Shown: in pieces, positions 1 through 11,175 of the stretch
How the letters are laid out: every line of letters begins with the position of its first letter
Numbering within the stretch: position 1 is the stretch's first letter
Assembly: GCA_022606425.2 (NCBI GenBank)
Contig: JAHDVF020000590.1
Span: 868,001-932,000 of the forward strand
Length of the DNA stretch: 64,000 bases
Source of the DNA: Lepidostoma basale
Taxonomy: Eukaryota; Arthropoda; Insecta; Trichoptera; Lepidostomatidae
Direction: 5' to 3'
Notes under the pieces: generated by a model
Databases searched by the model: none
What the model saw: the letters and a program-made list of their open reading frames with translations, nothing else
What the model was told of the DNA's origin: nothing
Program-made: the position numbers and the translations under genes

Positions 1-870
1 ATTCAAAGTAAATAATTTGGGTGGTTTTTGCATTAAAAAAATGGTTTTATAAGGCGGAATACAATTAATTGTTTTTCAAGCTTAGAGAAATATATTGTAT
101 TCACTTTGAATTCGAATAATTACTTAATTATTGATTTTCTTAATGTTCTACATAAATATTTAATAAAAAAAATCTTTGAACAATTTTAACGTTTCCTGTA
201 TTAAAGTATAATCCTATTCTGATGAAAAGAACAGTTTCTAGTTTCAAGAGGCGCGGATTCAATCCTATATACGAACGTGGTCTGTTTTGATGGCACAAAA
301 ATATCAATTTAGTTAGATGTTAAATAAAAAAAAAGAATGTGTTCAAATTAATAAAAATAACAGTATCTTTATTGGAATTGGCTTTTTTATATTTTTATAT
401 AAATAATGACTAATTTTGTTTTTAATTTTCACTGCGATTCTTAAAAACTGTCACGTAAAATCAACCTGCTACTTAAGTTAAGGTGAGAAGCGATTTGCGT
501 CTATGCCGCGATCGTTGTATGAATTTAATTTAAGTTGATTTGACAAGTCACGTGTTTCACAGGGTTGCATATTTATAAAACTGGATAAGATATTTATAGT
601 TTCTCATTTCCCAATAAACTCACACCATCACCATTTGGTGTTTGCGTTCCTTTCAAAAGACGTTGAGCAGATCTAAATAATTCCAACGGTTTCGAAACAC
701 TTTCCTTGTACAGGGTGTAAGAAATGAATTAGTCAAAGCGATGGACAAGCATTGATAAATGTAGACCTATCGGGAGGGTTTATTCTGGAACTAACATTTT
801 AAGTTTTACACTATTGAAAAGTTTTCACGTTTGCATTATTATTAATTAATTTCACTTTTGTATAAAGGCC
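1..870. other. AT-rich non-coding stretch, no feature recognised
   Basis: No open frame of note and no repeat family recognised. If the terminal exon at 10640-10762 belongs to a gene entering from the left, this is probably intron. Confidence 0.5.
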
Positions 871-1438
871 AACAACAACAACTTCGATCCCAAAAAAGAA
901 GTGAAGTGCAGAATAGAGATTGCGAGGGACCCGTTCAACAAGATGAAACCATTCTTCTGCAATGACAGCATCAACTTAAAATTGAGGATGGTCAGGTGCT
1001 ATATTTGGTCCATATGACTAGACGAATTGGAGACCTGGACCCTTTAAGTGAACACAATTAAACACAACACTTAAAATGTGGCTCCATCGCAGAGTGTTGC
1101 GGTTGTCATGGATTAATATGGTCACCAACAAAGAGGTGCTACATAGAGAATTGAATATAAGAGAATTGTTATTTGATGTGAAGTCTAGAATTTTTGGTTT
1201 GGGACACATTTTCCGCAACGAGAAATACAATCTGCTGTACCTCATCATGAAAGGGAAGATCGAGGGTAGCCGCGGTGTGGGAAGACCCCAGATATTCTGG
1301 AAGGAAAGGACCGGAATTCGAGGGGTGCGGGAGTTGTTCCGTCTGGCACAAGACAGAGAGGCCTACGCCAGGGTGATAACCGAGGGGGACCTGATATGGC
1401 ACTCGAAGAAGATAAAGGTCTTCCCTATGTTTATGTAG
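871..1438 (+). mobile_element. RTE-like LINE fragment, C-terminal reverse transcriptase region
   Basis: The first frame (871-1014) reads NNNNFDPKKEVKCRIEIARD and continues to LKLRMVRCYIWSI, the conserved palm/thumb stretch of RTE-like reverse transcriptases. It breaks at TGA (1015-1017). The reading resumes in other frames as ETWTL and then, from 1076, as MWLHRRVLRLSWINMVTNKE, ending with QIFWKER and the DREAYARVIT tail. The order (CRIE, VRCYIWS, ETWTL, MWLHRRVLR, VTNKEVL) is the usual one for insect RTE-like elements. At least two frameshifts and a stop make it dead. The 5' end including the endonuclease and catalytic palm is absent, as expected for a 5'-truncated LINE insertion. Confidence 0.85.
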
Positions 1439-2640
1439 AAACAGTTGGTCTACACGATCGATCTACCTAACTATATTTTGAAAACAAAACATTAATCTTC
1501 TGCCGATTCCTCGACGTCTCTCTATCTTTCCGTTAACAATGATTTTTTTCGCCCGTAGTATATATCCACGCAGACCATATCCGCCGTAACCATTAAAATA
1601 ATTTTCCTATATACTAAATTTTTTAAATACAAAATATATTTTTAATGGACAATTCATGTAATAAAAAACAAATACTGCGGAAAATCCTTTGAAAATTAAT
1701 TCTAATGATACGATTTATGGAATCGTATTTTCACGAACTCGTTGAGAAGACGATATGAGAAGTTGCGACGACGAAGGGATAATGGTTTAATTAACAGCCT
1801 GTATTTAAATTGGCAAAATTGTTCGAAAGATTGATAACCCGCGCAGTTAAAATTTAACATATTACGCAGCGCTTTGTATTGGTGGCAACACTTCTCAGAT
1901 TAGTTGAGGCGATTCTTCATGCAACATTTTATTTAGTTTTATTTCTGATCTAGAATCAGAAGCTGCGCACCTTGGGAATAATTTATTGTTTGTTTTGGAC
2001 CTACAGCGATGCACGCGGCCGCTGAATGAATAGTACAAGAAACTTGCGACAGCAATAAATTCAGAAAAAAGGCTAAGGCATTAACACTGTGGAGTTCCAC
2101 AGTAATATACTTAGGAACAACTAAACAAAGGAAGACTAATATAAAAAATCGTATTTAATATTCGATACAATAATTTAAATTAGAAAATTAACGTGGGCTA
2201 TTTGTTATAAGTACTTATAATTATTTTTTATCGATAAAAACCAATAAATAATATTAAACAATACATGATGATGATAATATAAAAAATAATTTTTTTTAAT
2301 TTATTTAAAGCATACATAATTTATATAACTTACATAATTTATATAGAAATTAATAAATGGTTAATTTGCATTTGATTGGGAATTTTGGTTTGAAAGTTTT
2401 AATTAATTAACCCAGGTTAATTTTTAAATTGAAATTATTGTATCTAATTTTAAATAGTTTTTTTTTATATAAGTCTTTCATTGTTTAGTTTTTATGATAT
2501 TTTTATATCAGTATTTAATTTATAATTTCCTAAGTATGATAGTACTTTTAATGTTATATTACGGAATGCATATTTCACTTCTATTATTATTATCACTATT
2601 ATAAAAAAATACGATATTAGTCGTTACAGGAAATGATATA
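1439..2640. other. AT-rich stretch, no gene
   Basis: Mostly A/T-rich low-complexity sequence. The stretch near 2080-2105 (GGCTAAGGCATTAACACTG followed by TGGAGTTCCACAG) matches in reverse complement the edge of the foldback ending near 28375, so a remnant of that repeat family is probably present. Nothing else recognised. Confidence 0.5.
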
Positions 2641-2870
2641 AATGAAGATTGCAGAAAGAATACCACGGGGCAGAGCGACGAAGATTATGTCAGATGGGTG
2701 CCGCGCGAGGGAGACCAAGAAAACTATGAGCGGACTGCGTGGAAGAGGACTGGGAGAAACTTGAAAGACCTGAAGAATGGAGAGGAATGGCCAGGAACAG
2801 GAGCCAGTGGAGGAGACCAAATCCGACAGAGATTGTGCCGAGAAGAAGAAGATTATGTAAATGCATAATA
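2641..2870 (+). mobile_element. LINE 3'-end fragment, degraded
   Basis: Read across frames, this gives RGRPKKT, then CVEEDWEKLERPEEWRGMAR followed by NRSQWRR, ending PRRRRLC. This is the C-terminal tail typical of insect LINE ORF2 products: a GRP motif, an acidic stretch, then a DR/SQWRR-like block close to the stop. A run of GAAGAAGAAG near the end resembles the 3' tail of the next element. Frameshifts break the frame. Confidence 0.65.
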
Positions 2871-2901
2871 TAAAACTAGCGATAAAATAAATATCAAAAA
2901 T

Positions 2902-3559
2902 AAATGTTAACTTCAGAACCATCAGATTCAATGATAGATACAACTTTAAGATGGTGGAGGAATTCACTTACCCGGGCTCGTCTATAACAAAAGAAAACGA
3001 AGATCACAAGGAAATCGAAAGAAGAATCACAATTGGCAACAAAACATTATTATCTCTACTACCAGTGCTGAAATCAAGAAACGTACACAGGAAAACCAAA
3101 ATGACCCTGTATAAGACAATCATCCGAACAGTGGTGACTTGTGTGTGTGAGGCGTGGACAAGAAAATCTGTAACGCGACTGGATACTTTTAAGAGAAGGG
3201 TGCTGCGCAGAATTCTAGGACCTGTGAATGATGGTGAAGGCTAGAGAGTGCGGCATAATGGCGAGCTGTACCATATTAACAAAGCTTCCAGTCTTTCCAC
3301 ACAGGTCAGATTGAATAGACTGACACGTGCAGAGGATGCCGTCATCGCGAACCCCAAATAGATTGCTGGAGTGGCACCCAGGTGGTAGAAAGGGGCTGCG
3401 ATTGGAGGATGAAATTGGGAGAGATGGGGCGAAATTGTTACGAGTGTCAAATTGGAGGGTCGAAGCGGAGAACAGGAGGAGTTGGAGGCGAAGATTACTG
3501 GAGGCTAAGGCTCGATATGGGCTGTAGGGCCGTCGAAGAAGAAGAAGAAATGTTAACTT
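2902..3559 (+). mobile_element. 5'-truncated LINE with 12-bp target-site duplication
   Basis: The element body is 2914-3547. It begins in a reverse-transcriptase C-terminal frame (2951-3241) containing EEFTYPGSSITKENEDHKEI, a LLPVLKSR block, TKMTLYKTIIRTVVT, EAW and FKRRVLRRILGP. The frame then stops, and a degenerate continuation (GELYHINK, RLTRAEDAV, WRRR) runs to about 3530. The 3' end is a run of GAAGAAGAAG. The string AAATGTTAACTT occurs exactly at both borders (2902-2913 and 3548-3559). This is the expected result of target-primed reverse transcription. The family is RTE-like or jockey-like by motif order; the exact clade is not decided. Confidence 0.85.
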
Positions 3560-5524
3560 AATCCCTATGGCCATACAGCTATCAAAGAGTTTAAGCCTCC
3601 TTGGTGATTTTATTCTTAACTTCGATCCTGCGCCTTTCACTCCCAGCATCTAGTCAGTTCAGCCATAACATTATCCATTAGGTGCTGTGTAGGCCTTCCT
3701 TGAGATCATAATTAATGTATTATACATTTGAATATGAGTAATTGAGTAACCGCCTATCTGTTTTGAGAAAACAACATTTTATTTATCAAAAATAAATTAA
3801 AACACTTTTGTACTTTCGGACACCAAAAAATTGTGTTGTTTCGATTGGATTACGTCATAATTATTAATATAAAAAGGCATTCTTATTCGTTCCAGGCATG
3901 TCTCCCAGCTAACCTTATCATAAAGGAGTATTTATAAAATATGTGATAACAAAATTTACAAAGTTTTTACAGCATGGCTTCATGGAAATTAAGCCAGATA
4001 TAAGCATTGGTCACAAATGTCGAATAAATATCCAAGAGGAATGAGTTTTAATAAAAACAATTAAATTACCCAATGTGAAACTCCGACAAAGATAACGCAA
4101 AGATTAACGAAAGCATTATACATAAAAATATAGTATGAGTAAGTTCAATGAATGAATGAAGAAAATGTGCCTTAGTGGAATACATATGGTAAACTATGTG
4201 AATGGACAACATGTTTGAGGTGGATAAAATAAACCATGGAGTTGGTGCATAAAACATTGTATGAATAAGGTAGAACAGGTTTAAGAATGGTAGTTCAGTT
4301 AGTTGGTACCTAGATGAATATTTTAGTGCCAAATCACCTCATTTAGTTTCTTCACAAAAGCTATCTAACAATCTTACGTCTGTTTTACAATCAAATCAAT
4401 AGGAAATATTATTTTTGGCTCTGTTCCACTTTCCATAATGGCTACAGGGAATTGAATAATTATCTTCATATTTCAACTTAGATGCCCATTAAGATGTCCT
4501 CGTGAGTATAAATAAATATTTACGTATTAAATAGAACTATTTACACATACAAACATACATAAGAAAACATTAAGATTGAAACATTTCGATAACACCGTAG
4601 CAAAGCAAAACGTATGTGTAATAAATTTTTAATAAATTTTAACCAAAAATATAATCTCTCTGTAACAATAATCTGTAATCATTATGAAGCGTTTAATTTA
4701 AAACAACGTTATTATATCTAATTTATTATTATTATGATTCATTATAAAATTGGCTCGGTCATTGTTTCGTCAACCGATGCTGGCATAGTCAGTGTTACAA
4801 TTAAGAATTATAAAAAATGGTATATAATAACAGTGTTTTAAAAAAGTTAATAATGTGTAACACAGTGTTTCCGCCAAAACAATGCATAATTTGATGATAA
4901 ACATATCTGTTAAGAGTCACTAGCACACACATTGCATAAAATTAATTTATTTTTATTGAGCAATGATCCCAAATCCAATATTCGGTATTTAATAATGAGG
5001 ACATCTGATAACGACCATGGAAGGCGAAAGATGCCACTTCCATGAAATTTTATAAAACTTTCAGGAAATTTGGTTTCATATAATTTTTAATATTGCACAT
5101 CAATATTGATCTTACATTTAAACACATTTTGGTAAGGGTATAAAAAATACATGAAAATAATTTATTTACTCGCGGAAAAAACCTGTTCTATGGGTTGATT
5201 CTCTACAGTCAGGTTACGTATACAAATCTTTCGTAATTGAGTACTATGGTAAATTATTATCTATATGTACAATACAATTTATTATTAACTGTTCTTCCCA
5301 ATTCATTTATGCTCAATATAATATGTCAAACCATATTTTGGTCTCATTTTGATTTAATTAGGTACGATTTCATTTGTCTTACATTCTTCTAAATGATCGC
5401 ATTTATATTGCATTTTTTTTACCTGCATATTTATGTTTTTTTTTTTTTTTTTTTTGTTTTTTTTATGTATACAACAGGTCGCTTGAACCCAATTACAGTA
5501 TACAATTTGTTTTTTTTTAAGCTG
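3560..5524. other. AT-rich stretch without genes
   Basis: No coding signature. A degenerate copy of the TAGCAAAGCAAAACG core of the E-type hammerhead-like repeat is near 4600-4625. A long T-run occupies roughly 5437-5463. An 88-codon frame at 4066-4332 (-) has no family resemblance and was not accepted. Confidence 0.45.
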
Positions 5525-5698
5525 ATATATATTGATTCTCGTGACATGTGACAGGTAGCCAATCTATCGCCATTTTATCGTCACGAGAATTCTACGCCAG
5601 ACCAAAGATAGTGTGACAATCACACTGCCATCGCCGGGAATCGAACCCAGAACCTTCGGAATGGGAATCAGAGCTCTTACCACTCTGCCACGAAGGTC
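5525..5698 (-). mobile_element. tRNA-headed SINE, copy 1
   Basis: Read on the - strand from 5698: CTTCGTGGCAGAGTGGTAAG contains a pol III A box (TGGCAGAGTGG). About 45 bases on is a B box (GGTTCGATTCC). A body follows that includes the hairpin TGTGATTGTCACA and ends ATGTCACGAGAATCAATATA. The head resembles tRNA-Ser or tRNA-Leu (GGCCGAGTGG class). Further copies are at 35124 (+), 53938 (+), 60146 (-) and 63213 (+). The box spacing and the shared non-tRNA body show a SINE and not a tRNA gene. Confidence 0.8.
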
Positions 5699-5700
5699 GT

Positions 5701-6279
5701 CAATTGCTAGCAATGTTGCTAGCTCTAAGCTCCATTTTCATATAATATGATCCATTAAATCCGTGTAACTAATTATAAACAATTAGTATACCATAGTACT
5801 CAGCTACGGAAGATTACTAATACTTACATCCACACATGTAATAATTTAGCATACACAATACACGCGCAGTGCTGCGCGACTAACATTTTGTAGGCACATC
5901 CCACATAAAACGGAGTAGCGAGTAAAGGACACGAGGCGCCGCCGCCGCGCCTGTGTCTAAAATTGCGATTCTGTTTTGAAAAAATGCGATCATTTATCTT
6001 CATATTCCCTATCTTTCTCCCATGAGTGAACCGAAATTAGAAACATGCTTGATGTCTTGTCAGCTTGAGCAAGGGGCTAGGGGATAGACAAAAAAATTTC
6101 CAATCATACTTTGCATTTTTCGTCTATGATTTTTTGCAAGTACACTATGAGCCCTCTATAAAATAAAACTGAATGCATAGAAAAAAGTGATTCGTCTATA
6201 GACACGAAAATACTATACTCATTTTGAACAAACTGTGTATAGGAACATTGTAATATATAAAAAAAAACGGTAAGAAATG
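5701..6279. other. Unique stretch with a small GC patch
   Basis: A GC-rich patch at about 5870-5955 (CGCAGTGCTGCGCGAC; GCGCCGCCGCCGCGCC) stands out from the AT-rich surroundings. No frame or repeat family was recognised. Confidence 0.35.
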
Positions 6280-6995
6280 ACTGGAAACTGAATATGGATG
6301 ATTAAGGTGTTTACAGGACTTATGACCTGTCATTGGTTGGGTTAAGCGCACGCTTTATGTAATTACAAACGAATTAACCACCCACCATGGGTGAAAATCC
6401 AGGATTCGTATACAAGTATAAGTATACATTCACAAAAATATTTGTAATCATTCTGGTCAATTCTTTGGCATATAGATAGGAATAATACTCCAGGCGGCTT
6501 CTAAAACAATACGCTAATAGGCGATAGCCTTCGCATTGTGTTAATAAAGTAGTTTGCTAAATGCTAAAAATCATTCTCCATAGATGGCGTTAGTGGGTGG
6601 ATTATATAGGTTAATCTTAAAAAGATTGACATGTGTAATCAAATCTACATAGATGGCCAATTGAAACTGACACGTGAAGATAAGTATAGATTTGGAGTAC
6701 ATATACAACTTCCAAAAATTTATCATGCATGATCATAAAAACAAAGGTGGAATGGGGAATGTTGTAATTATATAAAGCGTGCGCTTAACCCAACCAATGA
6801 CAGGTCATAAGTCCTGTAAACACCTTGATCATCCATATTCAGTTTCCAGTTTGCGTCTTCGTCTCTATTGAGATTCTCTATTGAATTAAATTTGAATTAA
6901 CCACCCACCATGGGTGAAAATCCAGGATTCGTATACAAGTATAAGTATACATTCACAAAAATATTGGTAAGAAATGAATTTAAAGGAAACGAATT
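6280..6995. repeat. Interspersed repeat family R, inverted pair of copies
   Basis: Two copies of the same repeat lie in opposite orientation. About 6280-6365 carries CAGGACTTATGACCTGTCAT then TGGTTGGGTTAAGCG. About 6770-6870 carries the reverse complement (CGCTTAACCCAACCAATGAC). Each is followed by the same direct string ending GTATACAAGTATAAGTATAC (6408-6435 and 6929-6956). Between them is a TAGATGGCGTTAGTG block shared with 25320, 37890 and 42300. Relatives lie at 7357, 25205, 37815, 42290 and 59670. The consensus outer arms (GGATTAATTGTATCTC) are long inverted repeats, so R behaves like a non-autonomous TIR or foldback element. Confidence 0.65.
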
Positions 6996-7029
6996 AAACA
7001 ACAACATATGTATAAAATAATTATTATAA

Positions 7030-7320
7030 ATAGTCCATTGTTTTGACCGAAACACTATGATACCTTAACATTTTAAATTGTTAATGAATAAACTTTGTTT
7101 TTTGCATGACAATTGTATTTTATTTTATGCGACAGCTGTTTCATGAACCAATGTTGACATCATCAGGTGTTACAATAATTTATCAAATGTAAAATTTTCG
7201 TGATTTTTCGAATCTTTATGTGTATTTGTTCCAATGTCAATTTGAATAATTTCTCTACAATTGTGATACAAAAAACAAAGTTTTTTCATTAACAGTTTAA
7301 AATATAAAATAATTTTGAAT
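7030..7320 (-). repeat. Foldback repeat of type A with hammerhead-like core
   Basis: The left half reads CCATTGTTTTGACCGAAAC ... AATAAACTTTGTTTTTTG, then the core on the - strand at 7131-7166: CTGATGA, hairpin GTCAAC/GGTTCA region, GAAACAGCTGTC. The right half (about 7270-7320) repeats the ACAAAAAACAAAGTTTTTTC end in inverted orientation. Similar copies are at 29820, 33100, 43815, 44881 and 47360. The core fits the hammerhead layout (CUGAUGA, stem II, GAAA, short stem III, GUC) with the palindrome ACAGCTGT as a minimal stem III. Stem I is only weakly supported. A Penelope-like retroelement origin is inference. Confidence 0.6.
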
Positions 7321-7356
7321 GTATGCAAATACTTGTACCACCATATTCTGATATAC

Positions 7357-7424
7357 GACCACCATATTCTGTTTCCAGAAAACAATTTACTTCTTCGTCT
7401 CTATTGGGATACAATTAATCCTTA
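7357..7424 (+). repeat. Terminal arm of repeat family R
   Basis: The stretch carries CCACCATATTCTGTTTCCAG, then CTTCGTCTCTATTGGGATAC and AATTAATCCTTA. This is the right-hand arm seen at 25490-25555, 38050-38130 and 42500-42555. Only the arm is present. Confidence 0.7.
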
Positions 7425-7439
7425 AAAATATAAAATAAT

Positions 7440-7600
7440 TATTTGAACTTGGATTTGGACTTTATGGCTTACGGAGGTTCAGCTCTAATGGCCCTCTCCC
7501 AATTATCCCTCTTTTGTCTGCTGGAAACATTGATGGAAATGTGATTCGGTGGTTGTTTGTTGCCCGGAGTGCTCCACCCAAAGAGAACGAGGAAGGATTT
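7440..7600 (+). repeat. Unclassified interspersed repeat, copy 1 of 3
   Basis: TTATGGCTTACGGAGGTTCA and GGAAACATTGATGGAAATG recur at about 56725-56830 (+) and, in reverse complement, at about 60440-60640. The shared blocks include GAGGTTCAGCTC, GAACATTGTTGGAAGGTGAT and TGGTGGG. No coding frame is shared by the copies, so this is probably a LINE 3' end or SINE body. Confidence 0.55.
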
Positions 7601-7763
7601 TTGATAAAAATAAAAAAAAGGTTTTCTTTAAAATTTTAAGTAAATAATTTACTATCACGTCAGTTCTCCGATGTAATAAGCTTCAAATATGGACCCTGAC
7701 ACGCTTCTATAACTTCAAACATTCTTCTCTTGTCTCTTTATCATTCGTACAACGTTTATGCAC

Positions 7764-7824
7764 AATAATAATTAAAGAAAACGATGTTTTTTAACTACTT
7801 CCACTTTTGTCTTTATTTAGACAG
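7764..7824 (+). repeat. Single arm of the 128-bp palindrome family
   Basis: This 61-base stretch matches the left arm of the perfect palindrome at 54160-54287 with one mismatch seen (AATTAAAGAAAACG here, AATTAAATAAAACG there). It ends at the same point, TTTATTTAGACAG. Here the second arm is missing and the sequence continues as CAAATCTGG. Confidence 0.8.
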
Positions 7825-7832
7825 CAAATCTG

Positions 7833-8880
7833 GTAGTTTCGACTACTCACATGTTGGACATTTATAATTTGATTTGAATTTGTAAATTTAAAACACTCTC
7901 CTCTGAGATGTAAAATTGTATATTTAGACAATTATATACTCGTTCTCATATCATCATGTTTAAGAGATCTTGTAGAATATATTAGTATGTAGTTGACAAA
8001 ATCAATTATAATTGAAATCGTAGAATTATCAAAGATTTATACTGCTCTTTAATTGATAAAATGCATTGTTACTTGTTTTACTGTACTTCGTATTAAAACT
8101 AGCAAAAATAAACCGTTTCCATTTGCAAGATCCTCGGGTACATCTTGGCTTCTTCCTTTATCACATTTTCCTATAAATCACCTGTAAAATAAAGCCTGTA
8201 TTTGCAACACTTTCGCCGTCACAGAAGGATCGATTTTCAATTTATTCAGACACCACTTCTCGACAGCGAATAAAGGGTAAGAAGCGTAAAAATGTGTTAT
8301 TTCTCTCAAGAGGGGAAAGCCCGTATTGAATTCAGTTTACCTAAGCGAGTCTTCTAAGAGCGTCCGAGTTTATTCGCCCTGGTGGAGAAAATACCAGATC
8401 TCTTGGAATATATTTTCCTGGGGACGTTTCATCCATTGACAATGCATTATTAGTTGGTGAAGATTCTACGTAGGACAGATATCGTCGAAGACATGTTTTA
8501 TGGGGAGCCTATAGTAAGTCTTCATGAAGACAGGTTGAAGGGCAGGTTGAGGCCATGATGGTTAAGGCCAATTTTGACTCAGCGTTTGTCATAACGTTTC
8601 TTTACATACAAGGAGTTTATTGGTAATTGTTATTTTAATATATTTACTTGAATACTGATGTAAAACTCCATATTAAACAATTAATACAAATGGAAATATA
8701 CATTTAATAATGCCTTAGACAGGGAAAACGTGCTATTAATTATTTATATAGAGTTTTACATCATTGTTCAAGAAACATTAAATAAACTCAATTTTATTGT
8801 AACCAAAAATTTATTATCTTATTAAATTCGTGTTGACAATAGGAAAGAAAAAGTAAAATAATATTTGTGGAAACTAGAAT
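7833..8880. other. Non-coding stretch
   Basis: No gene recognised. Near 8700-8800 are degenerate pieces of the E-type repeat (AATGCCTTAGACAGGGAAAAC) and the string GAGTTTTACATCATTGTTCA, which also occurs at 25112 and, altered, at 12973. The 8200-8460 interval is less AT-rich and appears unique. Confidence 0.4.
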
Positions 8881-9118
8881 GAAGGAACGGACCCGGAGAG
8901 AATCTCCGTGCGGGGCTTAGCTCCGCAATAAGAAGATGTGGACTTCTTTCTTGGCCCCGGCTGGTTCTCTTTGCCAACCCCCTTTGACCCTCATTTACAA
9001 ACAAATATTAAGAGCATCCCCCGGGGGCAGGCTTTGTCAATCTGCAGAGATTGTCAAACTGCCCCAACCAATTTATCTGATTCAAAGTCATTTCGGTAGG
9101 CTCCAGTACTCGGGGTAA
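8881..9118. other. GC-rich unique island with two adjacent hairpins
   Basis: Two perfect short stems lie side by side. At 8894-8908, CGGAGA/TCTCCG has a 3-base loop. At 8910-8926, GCGGGG pairs with CTCCGC (one G-U) around a 5-base loop. The island continues GC-rich with TTGGCCCCGGCTGG and CCCCCGGGGGCAGG to about 9120. Short frames of about 60 codons exist on both strands, but neither shows a recognisable motif. It could be a conserved regulatory or structured RNA segment; nothing decides this. Confidence 0.35.
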
Positions 9119-10379
9119 TGCAATACTTTAGGAAGATTAAGGCTTTTAAATGGTTTCATTTTATTTTCTTATTTCTTTTTGTACTTGATATATATGAATT
9201 AAACACTGTTTTTTCCCCACTTTTTAATATATTTTATCATAATTACCAAATTCCACGAACGTCTTGAGTTAATTTCGTCTATATTCGCCTTCACTTTGAG
9301 TTGCGGGTTCACATTTGAATAAATAAAACTACAATTTGAATATTCCGAACACGTTAAAATTAACGTTAGTATTATAAACAACTCTCACGTTCTTCTCCAA
9401 ACTTCAATTCCCACGTTAGAAATGTTATTCCTTCCCCTCTCAATCTTAATTAGATAAAATATATAATATTGACCCCCACCTATTGACATAACTCCACCCC
9501 TTTTTAGTAAATAAAAATTGCGCATCGAAAAATTTTGTGTCACAAACAAAATATGCATTGAGTTAAGCCTAACAAAAAATAATTTATTTCAAATTACTGT
9601 CAATTTTCTTATTGATCTTTAACCAAGTAAGTATATGGCTTTAAAACCTCCCAACTGGGTATGGTGAAAATCAAACCCTTTGATTCATAAGGGATATAAT
9701 ATTTGATTACACTTACATATGAGAGACATTTCCACATATAGTGATTATTTGTTAGATGATTATTAATAAACTCAATTAAATAAGTGATTAAGATAATGTG
9801 TTGGTTAATCGGGGTTGGCTTGACAAAATGAGGGACTGGTGATCTAAGGTGCTGCATCGATCGTAGAAGGTGAATAGCATCGAAGAAGCGTAAGTTATGA
9901 AAGAATTGTATGGCCATTAGAATCAGCACTTTGGTTATCGTAAATGACAGCAATGAGTATGTTGTTTCTAAATTGTACTCCGATGAATACATTTCGTTGG
10001 GAAAGTAGTAAAATGTATTTATACTTACTTTCGAATTTTTTATTAGTTTTATTTATTTATTGATCATATACGAAGTACATGATTTTAATGCCCCCAAAAG
10101 GGGTAACACGTTCTAAGGAGGCATTGAAATATGATTACTATCTAATAACGTTAATTTATAATACAGATAACCTTTATTCAAAAATGAAAATATTTCACTT
10201 TTAGAGAATACGAATTTCTTCACGTTAAAATAGAAGATAGTTATTACCCGAAACGCTAAATCTTAATTTGGCATTCTTCCTTTTAATATTATCTCCCTAA
10301 TAAAAAAGTACCAGAAATTTATGAGTTAAAAAAAGTTTAATTTGTTTGCATTTTTCTCTCATTTCTCTCGCAAAAGCTC
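9119..10379. other. AT-rich stretch, no gene
   Basis: Contains a 127-codon frame on the - strand (9609-9992) with no recognisable motif or codon bias. No repeat family recognised. Probably intronic to the gene ending at 10762. Confidence 0.4.
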
Positions 10380-10639
10380 TCGCGTCCGAATAAAACCCAA
10401 ATCGCAAAGGCAGCGATCTACCACTACGGTAGACAGTTTTTAACAAAGTCTCATAGTGACATCAAACTTTCGCGAAGAGGACTTGTGAATTTGTTACCCT
10501 GTAAAGCAACTTAGGATAAGTTCGCTTTGCCGCGGTGGTGAAACGCGGCCAATCTTTAAACTCCCTAAAGGATGGCTAAGGAATGAGAATCCCTATCTCA
10601 CTAGTACGTGATTGTTCTCACTAATTCTTCAATTAACAG
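10380..10639 (+). other. Presumed last intron, acceptor side
   Basis: This interval is less AT-rich and has no frame. It ends with a pyrimidine-rich tract and AG (TTCTCACTAATTCTTC then AATTAACAG). CTAAT is a plausible branch point. In the frame of the following exon, TAA sits just before the AG, so the open frame starts at the splice site. Confidence 0.5.
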
Positions 10640-10762
10640 GCTAATTGCTACGAGGATCCGCGCTGGAGGAGGCTGGAAAGGATGAAGGAGAAATACGCCA
10701 AGGACACTACTCAAGATGGAATGAAGATATTCCTCAAGGATCGAGTTTCACTTTTGAAATAA
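10640..10762 (+). CDS. Terminal exon of an unidentified host gene
   Basis: Forty codons follow a good splice acceptor (AACAG at 10635-10639) and end in TAA at 10760-10762. The peptide begins ANCYEDPRWRRLERMKEKYA and ends DGMKIFLKDRVSLLK. It is charged and probably helical. Third positions are strongly G/C (CCG, CGC, CTG, AAG, GAG, TAC, GCC, GAC) in an AT-rich background, which chance frames here do not show. An in-frame TAA immediately upstream of the AG supports the exon boundary. No family was recognised from 40 residues. Earlier exons must lie to the left, in or beyond this window. A retained pseudogene fragment is the main alternative, but there are no frame breaks. Confidence 0.6.
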   Translation, partial: ANCYEDPRWRRLERMKEKYAKDTTQDGMKIFLKDRVSLLK

Positions 10763-10999
10763 ATTTTATGATCGTGAACTGGTTCCAAACGAAATTGTTA
10801 AAATATGGTATCTAATTATTATCGGTATTATTGATTAGAAATATTATTAAACTAAAATAACGCTAATAATATATTCCTAATCTCTAGGCATTGTTATACG
10901 AGTATAGTCTATTAGATCACAACGAAAATAACATACGTGTACGCTTACTTATCACATCATTATTATTACAGCTTGTTCCCAGATTATGAGTTTGGTTTG
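10763..10999 (+). other. Possible 3' UTR and flank
   Basis: AT-rich. An AATAAA hexamer overlaps the stop codon (AAATAAATT at 10757-10765). No better-placed polyadenylation signal was seen before the LINE tail at 11000. Confidence 0.3.
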
Positions 11000-11160
11000 G
11001 TTTCATCATCATCATCAGCCGTCTGTCATTCACTGCTGAACGTAGGCCTCTCCCAAAGCACGCCACCGCCCCCTATCCATTGCCACTCCCATCCATCCAT
11101 GTCCTGCAATCCTCTTCAGATCGTCGGCCCAGTTGGCAGGGGGTTGGGTCCGGTTTGGTT
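11000..11160 (-). mobile_element. LINE 3' end with (TGA)n-type tail
   Basis: CATCATCATCATCAGCC, CACTGCTGAACGTAGGCCTC and CCATCCATGTCCTGCAATCC form the reverse complement of a very common arthropod LINE 3' end: AGGCCTACGTTCAGCAGTG, followed by a GATGATGATG tail. Only the last 160 bases are present. Confidence 0.7.
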
Positions 11161-11175
11161 TGGTTACAATATAAA

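Noticed and set aside
4066..4332. 88-codon open frame on the - strand
   Set aside because: Composition follows AT-rich DNA; no motif, splice context or codon bias.
9609..9992. 127-codon open frame on the - strand
   Set aside because: Long for this DNA, but there is no recognisable motif, no bias in third positions and no splice signals at sensible places.
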